DNA of 64,000 nt, taken from positions 1 through 64,000 of the forward strand of contig UCHD01000019.1 of NCBI GenBank assembly GCA_900472175.1. The letters run 5' to 3'. The notes under the pieces were generated by a model. It did not search any database and was not told where the DNA came from. It saw nothing but the letters and a program-made list of their open reading frames with translations. Every line of letters begins with the position of its first letter. Position 1 is the stretch's first letter. Positions 1 to 9,456 of this stretch are shown here, one piece after another. The position numbers and the translations under genes were made by a program. This stretch comes from Hyphomicrobiales bacterium (GTDB taxonomy: Bacteria; Pseudomonadota; Alphaproteobacteria; Rhizobiales; Rhizobiaceae).

Positions 1-404
1 ACGGCTGCTGCTCAGGCTGTCGAAGAAACAGGGGCTGGCACCGAAGCGCATCGTCACCGACAAACTCCGGCTGTACGGCGCGGCCAAACGGACCGTGATG
101 CCCGCGGTCGAGCATCGATCACACAAGAGCCTCAACAATCGTGCAGAAATTCCCATCTGCCACTGCGAAAGCGAGAGCGGGTGATGCAGGGCTTTTGATC
201 CGCTGGCGGGCTGCAACGATTTATCTCCGTGTTTTCAGCAGTCAGAAATCTCTTCGGACCACCACATCAGAAATGCTCAGCCCTGGCCATCCACATTCAT
301 CGAATCCGCGCTATGGCGCAGTGGAAGGCTGTGACCGTCGCATTTACCTGAGTTCAATGGCAGGCGCCTCGACTGGCCTCAGTAAACAATGTGACATCAC
401 CGTG
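1..404 (+). pseudogene. IS6-family transposase remnant (3' end of element)
   Basis: Reading from base 2, the frame encodes a transposase C-terminal stretch (…KKQGLAPKRIVTDKLRLYGAAKR…VEHR…LNNRAE) that closely matches the second copy at 6.6-7.3 kb. The frame closes at about 183, but homology continues in another frame (QGF-R-GGLQRF-SVFSAVRNLF-like, then HRIRAMAQWKAV-like) to about 350. It is therefore frameshifted and dead. The bases at 384-402 (aaacaatgtgacatcaccg) resemble the right terminal inverted repeat of the second copy (7321-7342), so the element ends near 404. The 5' part lies outside the window. Nothing is recognised between 405 and 489. Confidence 0.8.
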
Positions 405-489
405 GAACCCTTTGTGAGCGCGCCCATTCGTCGAGCAACGGCTTGGGACCGAAGGCTCAGCGCTCGAATCATCGATCAAATCGCCGCCT

Positions 490-2709
490 TTACGTCTTTC
501 CACCGCCAGTTCTGCAGTCCTGCATGGAAACAAACGCAGGTGGCGCCTCCCCGCCCTTGTTCACTCCGAAGTAGATCGTCTGGTGCGGGAACGGAATTTC
601 AATTCCACGAGCGTCGAAGATGCGCTTGACGGCACCGTTGAACGCTCGTCCGACACTCCATTGCTTTCCCGGCCGGGTCTTGATGCGCACCCGAATAACC
701 ACGGCGCTGTCAGCCAGTGCTTCAACGCCGAACCATTCCATATCGCCGAGAATGACACCTGCCATGTCAGGCTCTTTGCACACGTCGTTGAACGACTCGA
801 ACAGAGCGATGCGCGCGTCATCGACATTCTCACGGTAGGCGATGCCGATATCTGCGACGTGATACGAGAAGTCACGCATCAGATTGGTTACCATTTCCAC
901 TGAAGAAAACGAGATGATGTGATAGGCTCCCCGCACATCGCGCAGACTGACGGAGCGGATTGTCAGACGCTCGACCGTACCGGTCGTACCGCCGATCGTG
1001 ATAACGTCACCGACATTGATCGCATTTTCAAGCTGGATGAAGACACCGTTGATAACGTCCTGAACGAGCTTCTGCGCTCCAAATCCGACTGCCAGACCAA
1101 GAACGCCGGCGGATGCGAGCAGAGGGGCGATATCCAGCCCCATTTGCGACAGCGAAAACATGAGCGCCACGATGGCAATTGCGATTGTTGCCGCATTGCG
1201 AAGTAGCGACAGGAGGGTCGTTTCACGCGCAGTTGCAATCGAGCCAAAGGCAGGATTGAGCCGGTAATCGATCCAGGAGGACAGCGCCAACCATAGGACG
1301 TAAGCGGTCAGCAGGATTGCAAATACGGCGGCCGCGACGCCCGAAAGAGCCAATCCAGCGCGCGATTGCATCAAAGCAACCATGTCGAAAGCTCCGGTCG
1401 CCGACAACACCGCTCCAAAAACCAGCGCCAGAATAACAAAACGCAGGATGGCAAGAAAACGAGGCACAAGTCCGTTGACACGTTTTTCCAAAAGCGGCAG
1501 CCGGTGGTTTATGCCCCTGGGAAGCGTCAAACCCCGCGTTACGACCCGGCCCAATCTGTCAGCAAGGGCAAAACCTACGATGACGGCACCGAACGCCTGA
1601 GCACTGGCAGAAAGGACCGAAAAAAGCCGGTCCGTCGGACCAATCAACACCGCGAAAAACAGAAATGCGAGATAGGCGAGAACCGGCCAGTGCCACCAGT
1701 TGGCGACGAACCGTATCTGCCGTTCACGCGAGTGATAGACCGGCATTTCCAGAAGCCACTGCGTCACGGATCTTTTGTTCAACAAAATTGCCGTAATAGC
1801 GACTATCAAAGCGGTTAAGAAAACGAGCGCCGAAACGGCCTGACCGGAGGCCGTTGAGACCGCTTGGGAAAGCACCGGCTGCAAGAGAAGCTGTCCATAG
1901 CCCAGAATGCCGATGATCCAGCTTAGAACCCGGCTGATCTGTCTGGCAGTTTTATCCGATAATGGCACAAGCCTGAGTTCGACGGTTGCAGGCGACAGGA
2001 CGCTGGTGACCGCCATTTTAGCCAGTTGAACAACGGTAAAGGCATTGAGGTAGAGCGTTTGCTGAATATCCATGCGCCCGAGCTCGCCGAACACTGTCAG
2101 TGCCGCCACGTATCCCGCTGCCCAAGCGGCAACAATAATGCCGATATCGAGTGCAGCTGAGGCCATGATCAAAATTGTCTTGCCCAGAAATCCGGCCGTT
2201 GGTGCACGTCTTGCGAGCGACCGGACAATCCGTCTGGTCGTGAGTCTCAGGACCGAAAAGACCCCGTGCGTGACGATGATGACGAGGGCGATATTACGCA
2301 GCGTCAACAACAATACCTGGGCTTCGGTAACATCCAGATTGGCAAACGTTGCCGGGGCCGCCCTAAGCTGTGCCCAAAAGACAATCACCGAGGATACTGC
2401 CCCTTCGGCGAACTGTCGTGTAACCTCTGCGATCCTGCCGCCAAGGGAATTGTGCTCATTTGCAGTGTTTTGCGAGGAGCCGACTGCAGCCTCTGCATTG
2501 CCAGAGGCTGCTTTCTCCAACCCGTCCAGAAACGTCTCACGTGCTTCTTCATCGCGCAAAATTTCTATGAGCTCGGTGAGCTTCGATGTTTGCGCCGCCT
2601 GGGTCTGAGTAATCGGCGGGACGTTGCTTTGCTGCGCGGCCACAGGAAGGATACCTGCTACCCCTGTGAAAACCAGAAACAAAGCTGTTCGCATCAACTG
2701 GTATGCCAT
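490..2709 (-). CDS. Large MscS-family mechanosensitive channel (YbiO-like)
   Basis: About 739 residues. A signal peptide (LMRTALFLVFTGVAGILPVAAQQ) precedes a periplasmic stretch and many hydrophobic helices. The conserved MscS pore/beta region lies in the last third (ASAGVLGLAVGFGAQKLVQD, then INGVFIQLENAINVGDVI). Such channels open on membrane tension and release solutes after hypo-osmotic shock. I chose ATG at 2709 because it directly precedes the signal peptide; an upstream in-frame start at 2769 would place about 20 non-signal residues before it. A G9 run (coding strand) lies two bases before this ATG, where the ribosome-binding site should be. The gene is divergent from the betaine importer, which fits an osmotic role. 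Confidence 0.88.
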   Translation of the reverse strand: MAYQLMRTALFLVFTGVAGILPVAAQQSNVPPITQTQAAQTSKLTELIEILRDEEARETFLDGLEKAASGNAEAAVGSSQNTANEHNSLGGRIAEVTRQFAEGAVSSVIVFWAQLRAAPATFANLDVTEAQVLLLTLRNIALVIIVTHGVFSVLRLTTRRIVRSLARRAPTAGFLGKTILIMASAALDIGIIVAAWAAGYVAALTVFGELGRMDIQQTLYLNAFTVVQLAKMAVTSVLSPATVELRLVPLSDKTARQISRVLSWIIGILGYGQLLLQPVLSQAVSTASGQAVSALVFLTALIVAITAILLNKRSVTQWLLEMPVYHSRERQIRFVANWWHWPVLAYLAFLFFAVLIGPTDRLFSVLSASAQAFGAVIVGFALADRLGRVVTRGLTLPRGINHRLPLLEKRVNGLVPRFLAILRFVILALVFGAVLSATGAFDMVALMQSRAGLALSGVAAAVFAILLTAYVLWLALSSWIDYRLNPAFGSIATARETTLLSLLRNAATIAIAIVALMFSLSQMGLDIAPLLASAGVLGLAVGFGAQKLVQDVINGVFIQLENAINVGDVITIGGTTGTVERLTIRSVSLRDVRGAYHIISFSSVEMVTNLMRDFSYHVADIGIAYRENVDDARIALFESFNDVCKEPDMAGVILGDMEWFGVEALADSAVVIRVRIKTRPGKQWSVGRAFNGAVKRIFDARGIEIPFPHQTIYFGVNKGGEAPPAFVSMQDCRTGGGKT

Positions 2710-3041
2710 TGCCCCCCCCCGGCATTCCTCTGAAGCGAACGCACTCGTTTTGAAAACTTGTGCCGCCAAACTTAAGCCATGATTATGCTACGTCAACCAT
2801 CGACGGAGATAAAAATTCCCATAACCAAGAAACAACGATTCATATTGAGTATTTTTTTCTGTCTTTGTGGACATTTATGCCATGATGTGCCACATAGTTG
2901 CCAAATTGCGACGTGATATCGTGTTTGCGAACCCCAAGCTTCGGACGAAGCACGCCGTGTATTTCCTTGGGAAAATCATCTCCGGGATCACCTGAAAAAC
3001 GAGGGAGCGCGCCCTGCTTCCGGAGCCGGGCCTAATAAAAT
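2710..3041. promoter_or_regulatory. Divergent control region between mscS and proVWX
   Basis: These 332 bases contain no gene. They must hold the promoters of the channel gene (minus) and the importer operon (plus). The middle (about 2810-2890) is AT-rich. A C9 tract (2712-2720) abuts the channel start. A small inverted repeat (GCTTC at 2938-2942, GAAGC at 2947-2951) is visible, but no operator family is recognised. Confidence 0.4.
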
Positions 3042-4268
3042 ATGGCTTTAAAATATGACCCGTCGAACCTGGATCGCCCGGTCAAAATCAGTATTCGAAA
3101 TGTCTTCAAAGTTTTCGGTGAGCAGCCTGAAAAGGCCCTTGGCCAGCTGAAATCCGGCAAGACCAAATCCGAAATTCACGCATCGACCGGTTGTTCAATC
3201 GGGGTCAATAATGCCAGTTTCGACATCCACGCCGGTGAGATTTTTGTCATCATGGGACTGTCTGGCTCGGGCAAATCCACAATGCTTCGCCTGCTCAACC
3301 GCCTGATCGAGCCCACTTCCGGAACGATCGAAATCGATGGGCAGAACGTTACACAGATGAAGCGCAGCGAGTTGATTGCACTTCGCCGGCGCGACATCAG
3401 CATGGTGTTTCAGTCTTTCGCCCTTCTCCCAAACCGGACCGTGATCGACAACGCCGCCTTCGGTCTAGAGGTCGGCGGCATGGGTGAGACCGAACGCAAG
3501 CAACGAGCACGCGCCGCGCTGAAGGCAGTTGGCCTGCAGGGTCATGATGACAGCCGGACCGACCAGTTGTCGGGCGGCATGAAACAGCGCGTTGGACTTG
3601 CCCGGGCGCTTGCCAGCGAACCCACCATTCTGTTGATGGATGAGGCCTTCTCTGCACTTGATCCACTCATCCGCGCGGAAATGCAGGACGAACTGGTACG
3701 GCTTCAGTCCGAGCAAAGCCGGACGATCGTTTTTGTCAGCCACGACCTCGATGAAGCAATGCGCATCGGCGACCGCATCTGCATCATGCAAAATGGAGAA
3801 GTCGTCCAGGTCGGCACACCTGATGATATCGTGTTGCGGCCAGCCAATGACTATGTCCGCTCGTTCTTCCGCAATGTCGATGTGTCGCAGGTCTTCCGTG
3901 CCGGCGACGTTGCGCGCAACACCCAGGTCACCATCATCGAACGGCAGGGCACGTCGGCAGCGGCCGCTCTTGAACGCATGGAGCACTTCGACCGGGAGGT
4001 CGCCATCATCCTTGGTCGCGACAAGACCTATCATGGAATGGTCAGCCGAAATTCTCTTGTCGAAACGATGAAGGATGGCGCAAGCGATCCCTACCGACGC
4101 GCCTTTCTGGTCGATATCGAGCCGATCCCGGCCGCAGAAAGCCTCTCCGCCGTGCTTGGCACGGTTGCCTCGAGTGCATGGCCGGTGCCTGTGGTCGATG
4201 AAGGCAATCGCTATCTCGGCTCCATCAGCAAATCTGCACTTCTCGAAACACTCGATCGTACCGTCTGA
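3042..4268 (+). CDS. proV: Glycine betaine/proline-type ABC importer ATPase
   Basis: 408 residues, typical ProV/OpuAA length. Walker A is GLSGSGKST (about residues 72-80), the signature is [16 protein letters not shown], Walker B is [13 protein letters not shown], and the switch histidine is in FVSHDLDEA. About 130 C-terminal residues form the CBS-like regulatory tail of this class, which senses ionic strength in the characterised OpuA system. It energises uptake of quaternary ammonium compatible solutes with the permease 23 bases downstream and the binding protein after it. There is no good ribosome-binding site close to the ATG, but the start fits family length. Choline as substrate cannot be excluded from the ATPase alone. 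Confidence 0.93.
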   Translation: MALKYDPSNLDRPVKISIRNVFKVFGEQPEKALGQLKSGKTKSEIHASTGCSIGVNNASFDIHAGEIFVIMGLSGSGKSTMLRLLNRLIEPTSGTIEIDGQNVTQMKRSELIALRRRDISMVFQSFALLPNRTVIDNAAFGLEVGGMGETERKQRARAALKAVGLQGHDDSRTDQLSGGMKQRVGLARALASEPTILLMDEAFSALDPLIRAEMQDELVRLQSEQSRTIVFVSHDLDEAMRIGDRICIMQNGEVVQVGTPDDIVLRPANDYVRSFFRNVDVSQVFRAGDVARNTQVTIIERQGTSAAAALERMEHFDREVAIILGRDKTYHGMVSRNSLVETMKDGASDPYRRAFLVDIEPIPAAESLSAVLGTVASSAWPVPVVDEGNRYLGSISKSALLETLDRTV

Positions 4269-4291
4269 TCAAGCTCGCCCGGAGTACTACC

Positions 4292-5176
4292 ATGACATTC
4301 GACATTGGTGACGGCGTCGACAGAGCCGTCAATTTTATCCTCGACAATTTCAGTCCGGTTCTGGATTTGATCGCCCTTGCGATCGGGACCGTGACGGACG
4401 CAATCCAAAGCCTGCTTCTGGCTGCGCCGTTCGCGCTTGGCCTTGCAATCTTCGTGCTCTTGGCGCTTTGGCGCGTCGGTATCGCCTTTGCGCTGTTTAC
4501 GGGCCTTTCGCTGCTGCTCGTCAACCATATGAATCTGTGGTCGCCCATGATGGAGACATTGTCGCTGGTGCTCGCCTCGACGCTGGTTGCCATGCTGATC
4601 GGCCTGCCGCTCGGTATCGCGATGGCCCGCAATGATCGCGTGGCGTCGATCGCGCGCCCGATCCTCGACCTGATGCAGACCATGCCTGCCTTCGTCTATC
4701 TGATCCCGGCGGCGATGTTTTTCGGGCTCGGAGCGGTGCCAGGCACGATCGCCACCGTCATTTTTTCCATGCCCCCCGTTGTGCGTCTGACCAACCTCGG
4801 TATCCGCCAGGTGCATGTGGAATTCGTCGAGGCCGGCCAGGCCTTCGGCTGCACAGAGACGCAACTCCTGTTCAAGGTGCAACTGCCCAATGCGATGCCG
4901 TCGATTATGGCCGGCATCAACCAGACGATCATGCTCTCACTGTCGATGGTGGTGATCGCCTCGATGATCGGTGCCGGTGGCATCGGCAACACCGTCCTGA
5001 CCGGCATCCAACGCCTCGACGTCGGGACCGGCTTCGAAGGCGGCATCGCCGTCGTTATCCTCGCCGTGATCCTCGACCGGATCACGCAAAGTTTCGGAAA
5101 GGACCGCGCCAGCGTCTGGCGCGTTTTCTTCCAACGGACAGCGCAGCCACAGACGGTCTCCACCGCTACGGCCTGA
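4292..5176 (+). CDS. proW: Glycine betaine/proline-type ABC importer permease
   Basis: 294 residues with about six membrane helices and the BPD_transp_1 coupling region: [22 protein letters not shown] is the EAA motif that contacts ProV. The helix-loop [21 protein letters not shown] is characteristic of ProW/OpuAB. It forms the membrane channel of the importer. The gene lies 23 bases after proV and 70 bases before proX, in the usual ATPase-permease-binding-protein order, so one transcript is likely. Confidence 0.92.
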   Translation: MTFDIGDGVDRAVNFILDNFSPVLDLIALAIGTVTDAIQSLLLAAPFALGLAIFVLLALWRVGIAFALFTGLSLLLVNHMNLWSPMMETLSLVLASTLVAMLIGLPLGIAMARNDRVASIARPILDLMQTMPAFVYLIPAAMFFGLGAVPGTIATVIFSMPPVVRLTNLGIRQVHVEFVEAGQAFGCTETQLLFKVQLPNAMPSIMAGINQTIMLSLSMVVIASMIGAGGIGNTVLTGIQRLDVGTGFEGGIAVVILAVILDRITQSFGKDRASVWRVFFQRTAQPQTVSTATA

Positions 5177-5246
5177 ACCGTATTTACTGCGCTCAAAGAT
5201 GGCGGCGCCCGTTCGCCTAATGCCAACCTTCCAATAAGGAGCAAAG

Positions 5247-6122
5247 ATGTTGAAGACACTTGTAACGATGAGCCTCGCAGCCGGAATTTTCACCGGCATG
5301 TTCGGGACTGCCATGGCGGATGAAAAGCCGCCGGTAAAGATCGGTTGGGCCGCATGGTCCGATGCGGAATTTGTCACCAAGCTTGCAGCGAAACTGATCA
5401 AGGACGAACTCGGTCACGAAGTCGAACTCGTACAGACCGATGTCGCACCTCTATATCAAGGCGTCAGCCGCGGCGATATCGACCTGATGATGATGGCCTG
5501 GCTGCCTGAGACCCATGCCGACTATTTCGCGAAAGTGAAGGACAAAGTGACGACGCTCGGCACGGTCTATGACGGCGCCAAACTCGGCTGGGTTGTCCCG
5601 AAATATATACCCGAAGATGCGATCGCCTCGATCGAGGACCTCAAGAAGGACGATGTAAAGGCGAAGCTCAAGGGACGGGTTGACGGCATCGATCCGGGGG
5701 CGGGCCTGACGCGTCTCTCGGAAAAAGCCGTCAAGGACTATGAACTGGACGGCTACAAGCTGCAGATATCCAGCGAGGCCGGAATGCTGACGACCGTCGA
5801 CCGGGCGATCCGCAAACAAGGTTGGTTCGTTGCCACGTCCTGGAGCCCGCACTGGATGTTCGGCAAGTACGAACTTCGTTACCTCGCCGACCCTAGGGGC
5901 TCGCTTGGCGCATCCGAACATGTCGATGTGCTGGCGCGCAAGAATTTCCAAAAGGAGAACCCGAAGGTTGCGGGATTTCTGTCACGGATGAAACTGCCGA
6001 TCGGCGATCTTGAGGCGGCGATGTTTAATGCACAGGAGATCTCGTACGAAGCGGCCGTCGATCAATATATCGCAGACCATCCCGACCAGGTGAAGGCCTG
6101 GGTGGGTGAGCAGGAAGGCTGA
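5247..6122 (+). CDS. proX: Glycine betaine-type periplasmic binding protein (OpuAC/ProX)
   Basis: 291 residues starting with a Sec signal peptide (LVTMSLAAGIFTGMFGTAMA, cleavage before DEKPP). The mature domain has the OpuAC signatures VKIGWAAWSDAEFVTKLAAK, DLMMMAWLPETHADYF and WFVATSWSPHWMF. These tryptophan/aromatic stretches build the cation-pi cage that holds trimethylammonium groups in the family. It delivers ligand to ProVW. AAGGAG lies 5-10 bases before the ATG. Specificity (betaine, proline betaine or choline) cannot be settled by reading. Confidence 0.92.
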   Translation: MLKTLVTMSLAAGIFTGMFGTAMADEKPPVKIGWAAWSDAEFVTKLAAKLIKDELGHEVELVQTDVAPLYQGVSRGDIDLMMMAWLPETHADYFAKVKDKVTTLGTVYDGAKLGWVVPKYIPEDAIASIEDLKKDDVKAKLKGRVDGIDPGAGLTRLSEKAVKDYELDGYKLQISSEAGMLTTVDRAIRKQGWFVATSWSPHWMFGKYELRYLADPRGSLGASEHVDVLARKNFQKENPKVAGFLSRMKLPIGDLEAAMFNAQEISYEAAVDQYIADHPDQVKAWVGEQEG

Positions 6123-6205
6123 TAGCAACGCCACCATACCGTGTGCGTACAGCGGCATCTTTCGCGAGAAATTGCGCGAAAGATGCCCAAGCGAAGAAAG
6201 GACCG

Positions 6206-6502
6206 ATGCGAATGCATAGTCACGATAATTCCGGGTCTTTGGCCGGTAGCGAAAACGCAGATGATACTATCGGGGGCCGCATTTCCCTTGCACGGGATGC
6301 GCTCGGCCTTACGGTGGAGGAAATCTCCGCCGTTGCCGGCGTAACTGCAGAGACCTGGAACCATTGGGAAAACGACCGCGCAGAGCCTCGCGCCAACCGT
6401 CTCGACATGCTCGCGCGCATCCTGCAGGTCAACATCATCTGGCTTTTAGGGGGCGGTTACCCGCGAATTGAGCCGGACGCCTGCACGATGTTGCCGAGCT
6501 AG
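6206..6502 (+). CDS. Small XRE-type helix-turn-helix regulator
   Basis: 98 residues. One Cro/C1-type HTH spans about residues 25-85: GRISLARDALGLTVEEISAVAGVTAETWNHWENDRAEPRANRLDMLARILQV. There is no effector domain, only a short tail. I chose ATG 6206, preceded by AGAAAGGA, over the upstream in-frame codon at 6143, which lacks a ribosome-binding site. It sits 83 bases after proX on the same strand, so it may be co-transcribed and could regulate the osmotic block; that link is inferred from position only. Confidence 0.82.
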   Translation: MRMHSHDNSGSLAGSENADDTIGGRISLARDALGLTVEEISAVAGVTAETWNHWENDRAEPRANRLDMLARILQVNIIWLLGGGYPRIEPDACTMLPS

Positions 6503-6530
6503 ACGCCCATTACGGGTCTGCACCGCAGGA

Positions 6531-7342
6531 CCGGGGCGTTGTCACGTTGTTTTTGGCTTAACGGTTGACGGCTAATCAAGCGCGATGAACACGCCGACCA
6601 TCAGCTACAAGAACCACCGTTTTCCGCGCAGATCATCGCCCATGCGGTGTGGCTTTATTTCAGGTTTCCGTTGAGCCTGCGGTTGGTCGAGAAAATGCTC
6701 CTGGAGCGCGGCATTGTCGTATCCTATGAAACGATGAGGCGATGGAGCCGGAAATTCGGGGCTGCACATGTGAAGCGTTTGCGCACGAAGAAGCCGTCCC
6801 GGAAGGATATCTGGCACCTGGATGAGGTGGTGATTTCCATCGGCGCCCGCCAGCACTGGCTTTGGCGGGCCGTCGATCAGGACGGTTATGTGCTCGACGA
6901 AATCGTCCAGATCCGCTGCAATACCAAGGCGGCCAGGCGGTTGCTGGTCAGACTGTTGAAGAAGCAGGGCCTGTCGCCAAAGCGCATCGTCACCGACAAG
7001 CTGCGCTCGTATGGAGCGGCGAAGCGCGATGTGATGCCTGCTGTCGAACATCGATAGCACAAAGGCTTGAACAATCGCGCGGAGAATTCTCACGTGCCGC
7101 GTCGAAGACGAGAACAGATGATGCAGGGCTTCCGATCCGCCGGCGGCCTGCAACGGTTCATTTCGGTGTTTTCAGCAGTCAGAAATCTCTTTGTGCCGCC
7201 ACACCAGAAACGCTCCGCACTCGCCACCCACCTTCATCGAATCCGCGCAATGGCGCAGTGGAAAGCCGTCACCGCTGCAACTGTCTGATACCAACGAGTA
7301 CGCTCCGTGCACCCTCAGTCAAACAACGTGACAACGCCGGGC
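6531..7342 (+). mobile_element. Decayed IS6-family insertion sequence
   Basis: About 0.81 kb, the usual IS6 size, bounded by inverted ends. The left end at 6531-6552 and the reverse complement of the right end at 7321-7342 share ggcgttgtcacgttgttt (18 identical bases) with mismatches only at the outer tips. It encloses one disrupted DDE transposase gene. It lies in the same orientation as the remnant at 1-404, and the two bracket the osmotic-stress genes. No target-site duplication was established. Confidence 0.82.
6584..7288 (+). pseudogene. IS6-family DDE transposase, broken by a frameshift and a stop
   Basis: The product is a DDE transposase with DIWHLDEVVISIGARQHWLWRAVDQDG (first catalytic Asp), IVTDKLRSYGAAKRDV (second Asp) and a C-terminal NNRAENSH region carrying the Glu. 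The N-terminal frame from ATG 6584 (…ISYKNHRF) needs one extra base near 6620 to join the main frame. The main frame then stops at TAG 7055-7057, where the first copy has a serine codon, and resumes in the same frame to 7288. It is therefore inactive unless suppressed. Confidence 0.85.
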
Positions 7343-7690
7343 AAGACCATGACCGTCATCATAGGCCACGTGTGCGTATTATGCCGGCGTTACATGCAAT
7401 AACCGCACGCCATGTCTTTCTCGTTTTATGTCCGATAATCTTGCATTATCGAGCGCTTTAACTTTTCAGTGATGCATGGTGGTTCTAGCTAGCTTACCCG
7501 TGCAAATCACAGCCGCCGCATTATCGCAGGATAGTGGTTTTTATGCCGTAAAGACAGTTCCCTGAACTCGTCGGGGCTCCCTCTTTCTTATTGTTTCTAT
7601 TCGTCTGGCTGTGGATATCGCTCACCTAATTCACTTGTTTCTATGGTTAAAAGGCCGTAAATGGCTAGACAGGCTAGATTGGAGCAGAAG
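7343..7690. other. Gene-free stretch before the toxin-antitoxin pair
   Basis: No gene is visible in these 348 bases. A small perfect inverted repeat CGATAAT-N5-ATTATCG lies at 7433-7451, and the part before 7660 is AT-rich, so the promoter and possible autoregulatory sites of the toxin-antitoxin operon are probably here. Confidence 0.4.
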
Positions 7691-7945
7691 ATGGAATGGC
7701 AGTTACAGGATGCGAAGAACCAGTTCTCCAAGGTCATTCAGAAAGCCAAGTTTGAGGGTCCGCAGGTTGTGACGCTGCGCGGCGCGCGGGCTGCGGTCGT
7801 GTTGTCGGCGAAGGATTATGATGCTTTGCGGGCCGGGAAGCCGACACTTGTTGATGACCTCCTTGCTGCGCCGCCGTGGGATGATACCCTTGCCGATAGT
7901 ATTTCGGCGCGCGAGCGTTCGTCCAGCCGGGGCCTGGCATTCTGA
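7691..7945 (+). CDS. Phd/YefM-family antitoxin
   Basis: 84 residues. The N-terminal fold MEWQLQDAKNQFSKVIQKA…GPQVVTLRGARAAVVLSAKDYDAL is the Phd/YefM DNA-binding dimerisation domain, and the last 30 residues are the toxin-binding tail. It neutralises the toxin encoded next and is expected to repress the operon. I preferred ATG 7691, with GGAG about 7 bases upstream, to an in-frame ATG at 7661. The stop shares one base with the toxin start (TGATG), showing translational coupling. Confidence 0.88.
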   Translation: MEWQLQDAKNQFSKVIQKAKFEGPQVVTLRGARAAVVLSAKDYDALRAGKPTLVDDLLAAPPWDDTLADSISARERSSSRGLAF

Positions 7946-8349
7946 TGTATCTCGTCGATACCTGCATCATTTCCGCGGCTGCCCGTGGCGCACCAGAAGC
8001 CGTCACCTGGTTGCGAGCCCAGGATCCGGCCGCCATCTATCTCAGCGTGGTTACACTCGGCGAAATCATGCGCGGCGTTGCCGAAAAGCAAACGACAGAT
8101 CGGAGAGCCGCCGCGTACCTTGCCGAATGGCTGCGCAAGCTCCGGCAGAACCATGCGGAACAGATACTCCCGATCACCGGTCAGGTGGCCGTCGAATGGG
8201 GGCGGCTTATCGCCCAGGGGCCGCGCGGTGACGTGGATGGATTGATCGCAGCGACCGCGATTGTTCACGATCTCATTGTCGTGACGCACAATGGCGACGA
8301 CTTTGCCGGTACCGGTGTTTCGATTATCAATCCCTGGGATCTTGCCTGA
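7945..8349 (+). CDS. PIN-domain ribonuclease toxin (VapC/FitB-like)
   Basis: 134 residues, a single PIN domain. Acidic metal-binding positions are visible: Asp5 in YLVDTCIIS, Glu40 in LGEIMRG, Asp98 in DVDGLIAATA, and Asp118/119 in THNGDDF. Proteins of this family cleave RNA and stop growth when released from the antitoxin. The gene overlaps the antitoxin by one base. Its place directly before a recombinase and repABC suggests post-segregational stabilisation of the replicon (inference). Confidence 0.9.
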   Translation: MYLVDTCIISAAARGAPEAVTWLRAQDPAAIYLSVVTLGEIMRGVAEKQTTDRRAAAYLAEWLRKLRQNHAEQILPITGQVAVEWGRLIAQGPRGDVDGLIAATAIVHDLIVVTHNGDDFAGTGVSIINPWDLA

Positions 8350-8367
8350 CAATGCAGAGGTGTGACC

Positions 8368-9456
8368 ATGACCGCTGACAAAAGCTCAATCATCCCTCCT
8401 GTGGCTGGTTCTCCCCTGCCCCTTCCTACGGTTGGCGATGGGGCTCCGGTTGACCGGGCAGCCGCTCTTCCGGCCCATCTTGATGGCCTTGCCGATCGCG
8501 CTCGCGGTTATGTCGAGGCCGCCAGTTCCACCAATACCCGTCGTGCCTATGCGAGCGACTGGAAACATTTTACCGCCTGGTGCCGGCGCCAGGCTCTTTC
8601 TCCCCTCCCCCCTGAGCCGCAGATCGTCGGGCTCTACGTCACCGCTTGCGCGTCCGGTGCCGTTGGCGGTGATAGAAAGCCGAATTCGGTCTCCACGATC
8701 GAGCGCCGGCTTTCTTCGCTTACCTGGAACTACGCTCAACGTGGGCAACCACTCGACCGCAAGGACCGCCATATCGCCACGGTAATGGCCGGCATCCGCA
8801 ACAGCCACGCACGGCCGCCGGTGCAGAAGGAAGCGGTGATGCCGGAAGACATTATCGCCATGCTCGAGACGCTCGACCGGGGCGCACTGCGCGGGTTGCG
8901 GGACCGGGCCATGCTGCTGATCGGTTTTGCCGGCGGGCTTCGCCGTTCCGAGATTGTCGGGCTTGATCTCAATAAGGACCAGACGGAGGATGGTCGTGGC
9001 TGGATCGAAGTGCTGGAGAAGGGGCTGGTCGTCACTTTGCGGGGTAAAACCGGTTGGCGTGAGGTCGAGATCGGCCGCGGCTCGTCGGATGCCACCTGCC
9101 CTGTTGTTGCGCTCGAAACGTGGCTGAATCTGGCCCGCATCGCTCATGGTCCGCTGTTCAGACGGGTGACCGGCCAGGGCAAAGCTGTTGGTGCTGACCG
9201 GCTGAACGATCGGGAAGTCGCCCGCCTGGTTAAACGGGCAGCACTTGCCGCCGGCGTTCGCGGGGATCTTACCGAGGGCGAGCGAGCGCTCAAATTTTCC
9301 GGCCATTCGCTGCGCGCTGGTCTTGCTTCGTCGGCTGAGGTCGATGAGCGCTATGTACAAAAGCAGCTCGGTCACGCGTCGGCAGAGATGACCCGCAAAT
9401 ACCAACGCCGCCGCGACCGGTTCAGGATCAACCTGACGAAAGCTGCAGGTCTCTGA
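8368..9456 (+). CDS. Tyrosine site-specific recombinase (integrase)
   Basis: 362 residues from ATG 8368, which has AGAGG 7 bases upstream; the GTG at 8362 is too close to it. An N-terminal SAM-like core-binding domain (YVEAASSTNTRRAYASDWKHFTAWCRRQ) is followed by the catalytic domain. Arg192 (GGLRRSEIVGL), His313/Arg316 (GHSLR), His336 (QLGHAS) and Tyr345 (RKYQRR) form the active-site set, so it looks functional. It cuts and rejoins DNA through a phosphotyrosine. Between a toxin-antitoxin pair and repABC it may resolve replicon multimers, but it could also be a leftover integrase of a mobile element. Confidence 0.88.
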   Translation: MTADKSSIIPPVAGSPLPLPTVGDGAPVDRAAALPAHLDGLADRARGYVEAASSTNTRRAYASDWKHFTAWCRRQALSPLPPEPQIVGLYVTACASGAVGGDRKPNSVSTIERRLSSLTWNYAQRGQPLDRKDRHIATVMAGIRNSHARPPVQKEAVMPEDIIAMLETLDRGALRGLRDRAMLLIGFAGGLRRSEIVGLDLNKDQTEDGRGWIEVLEKGLVVTLRGKTGWREVEIGRGSSDATCPVVALETWLNLARIAHGPLFRRVTGQGKAVGADRLNDREVARLVKRAALAAGVRGDLTEGERALKFSGHSLRAGLASSAEVDERYVQKQLGHASAEMTRKYQRRRDRFRINLTKAAGL

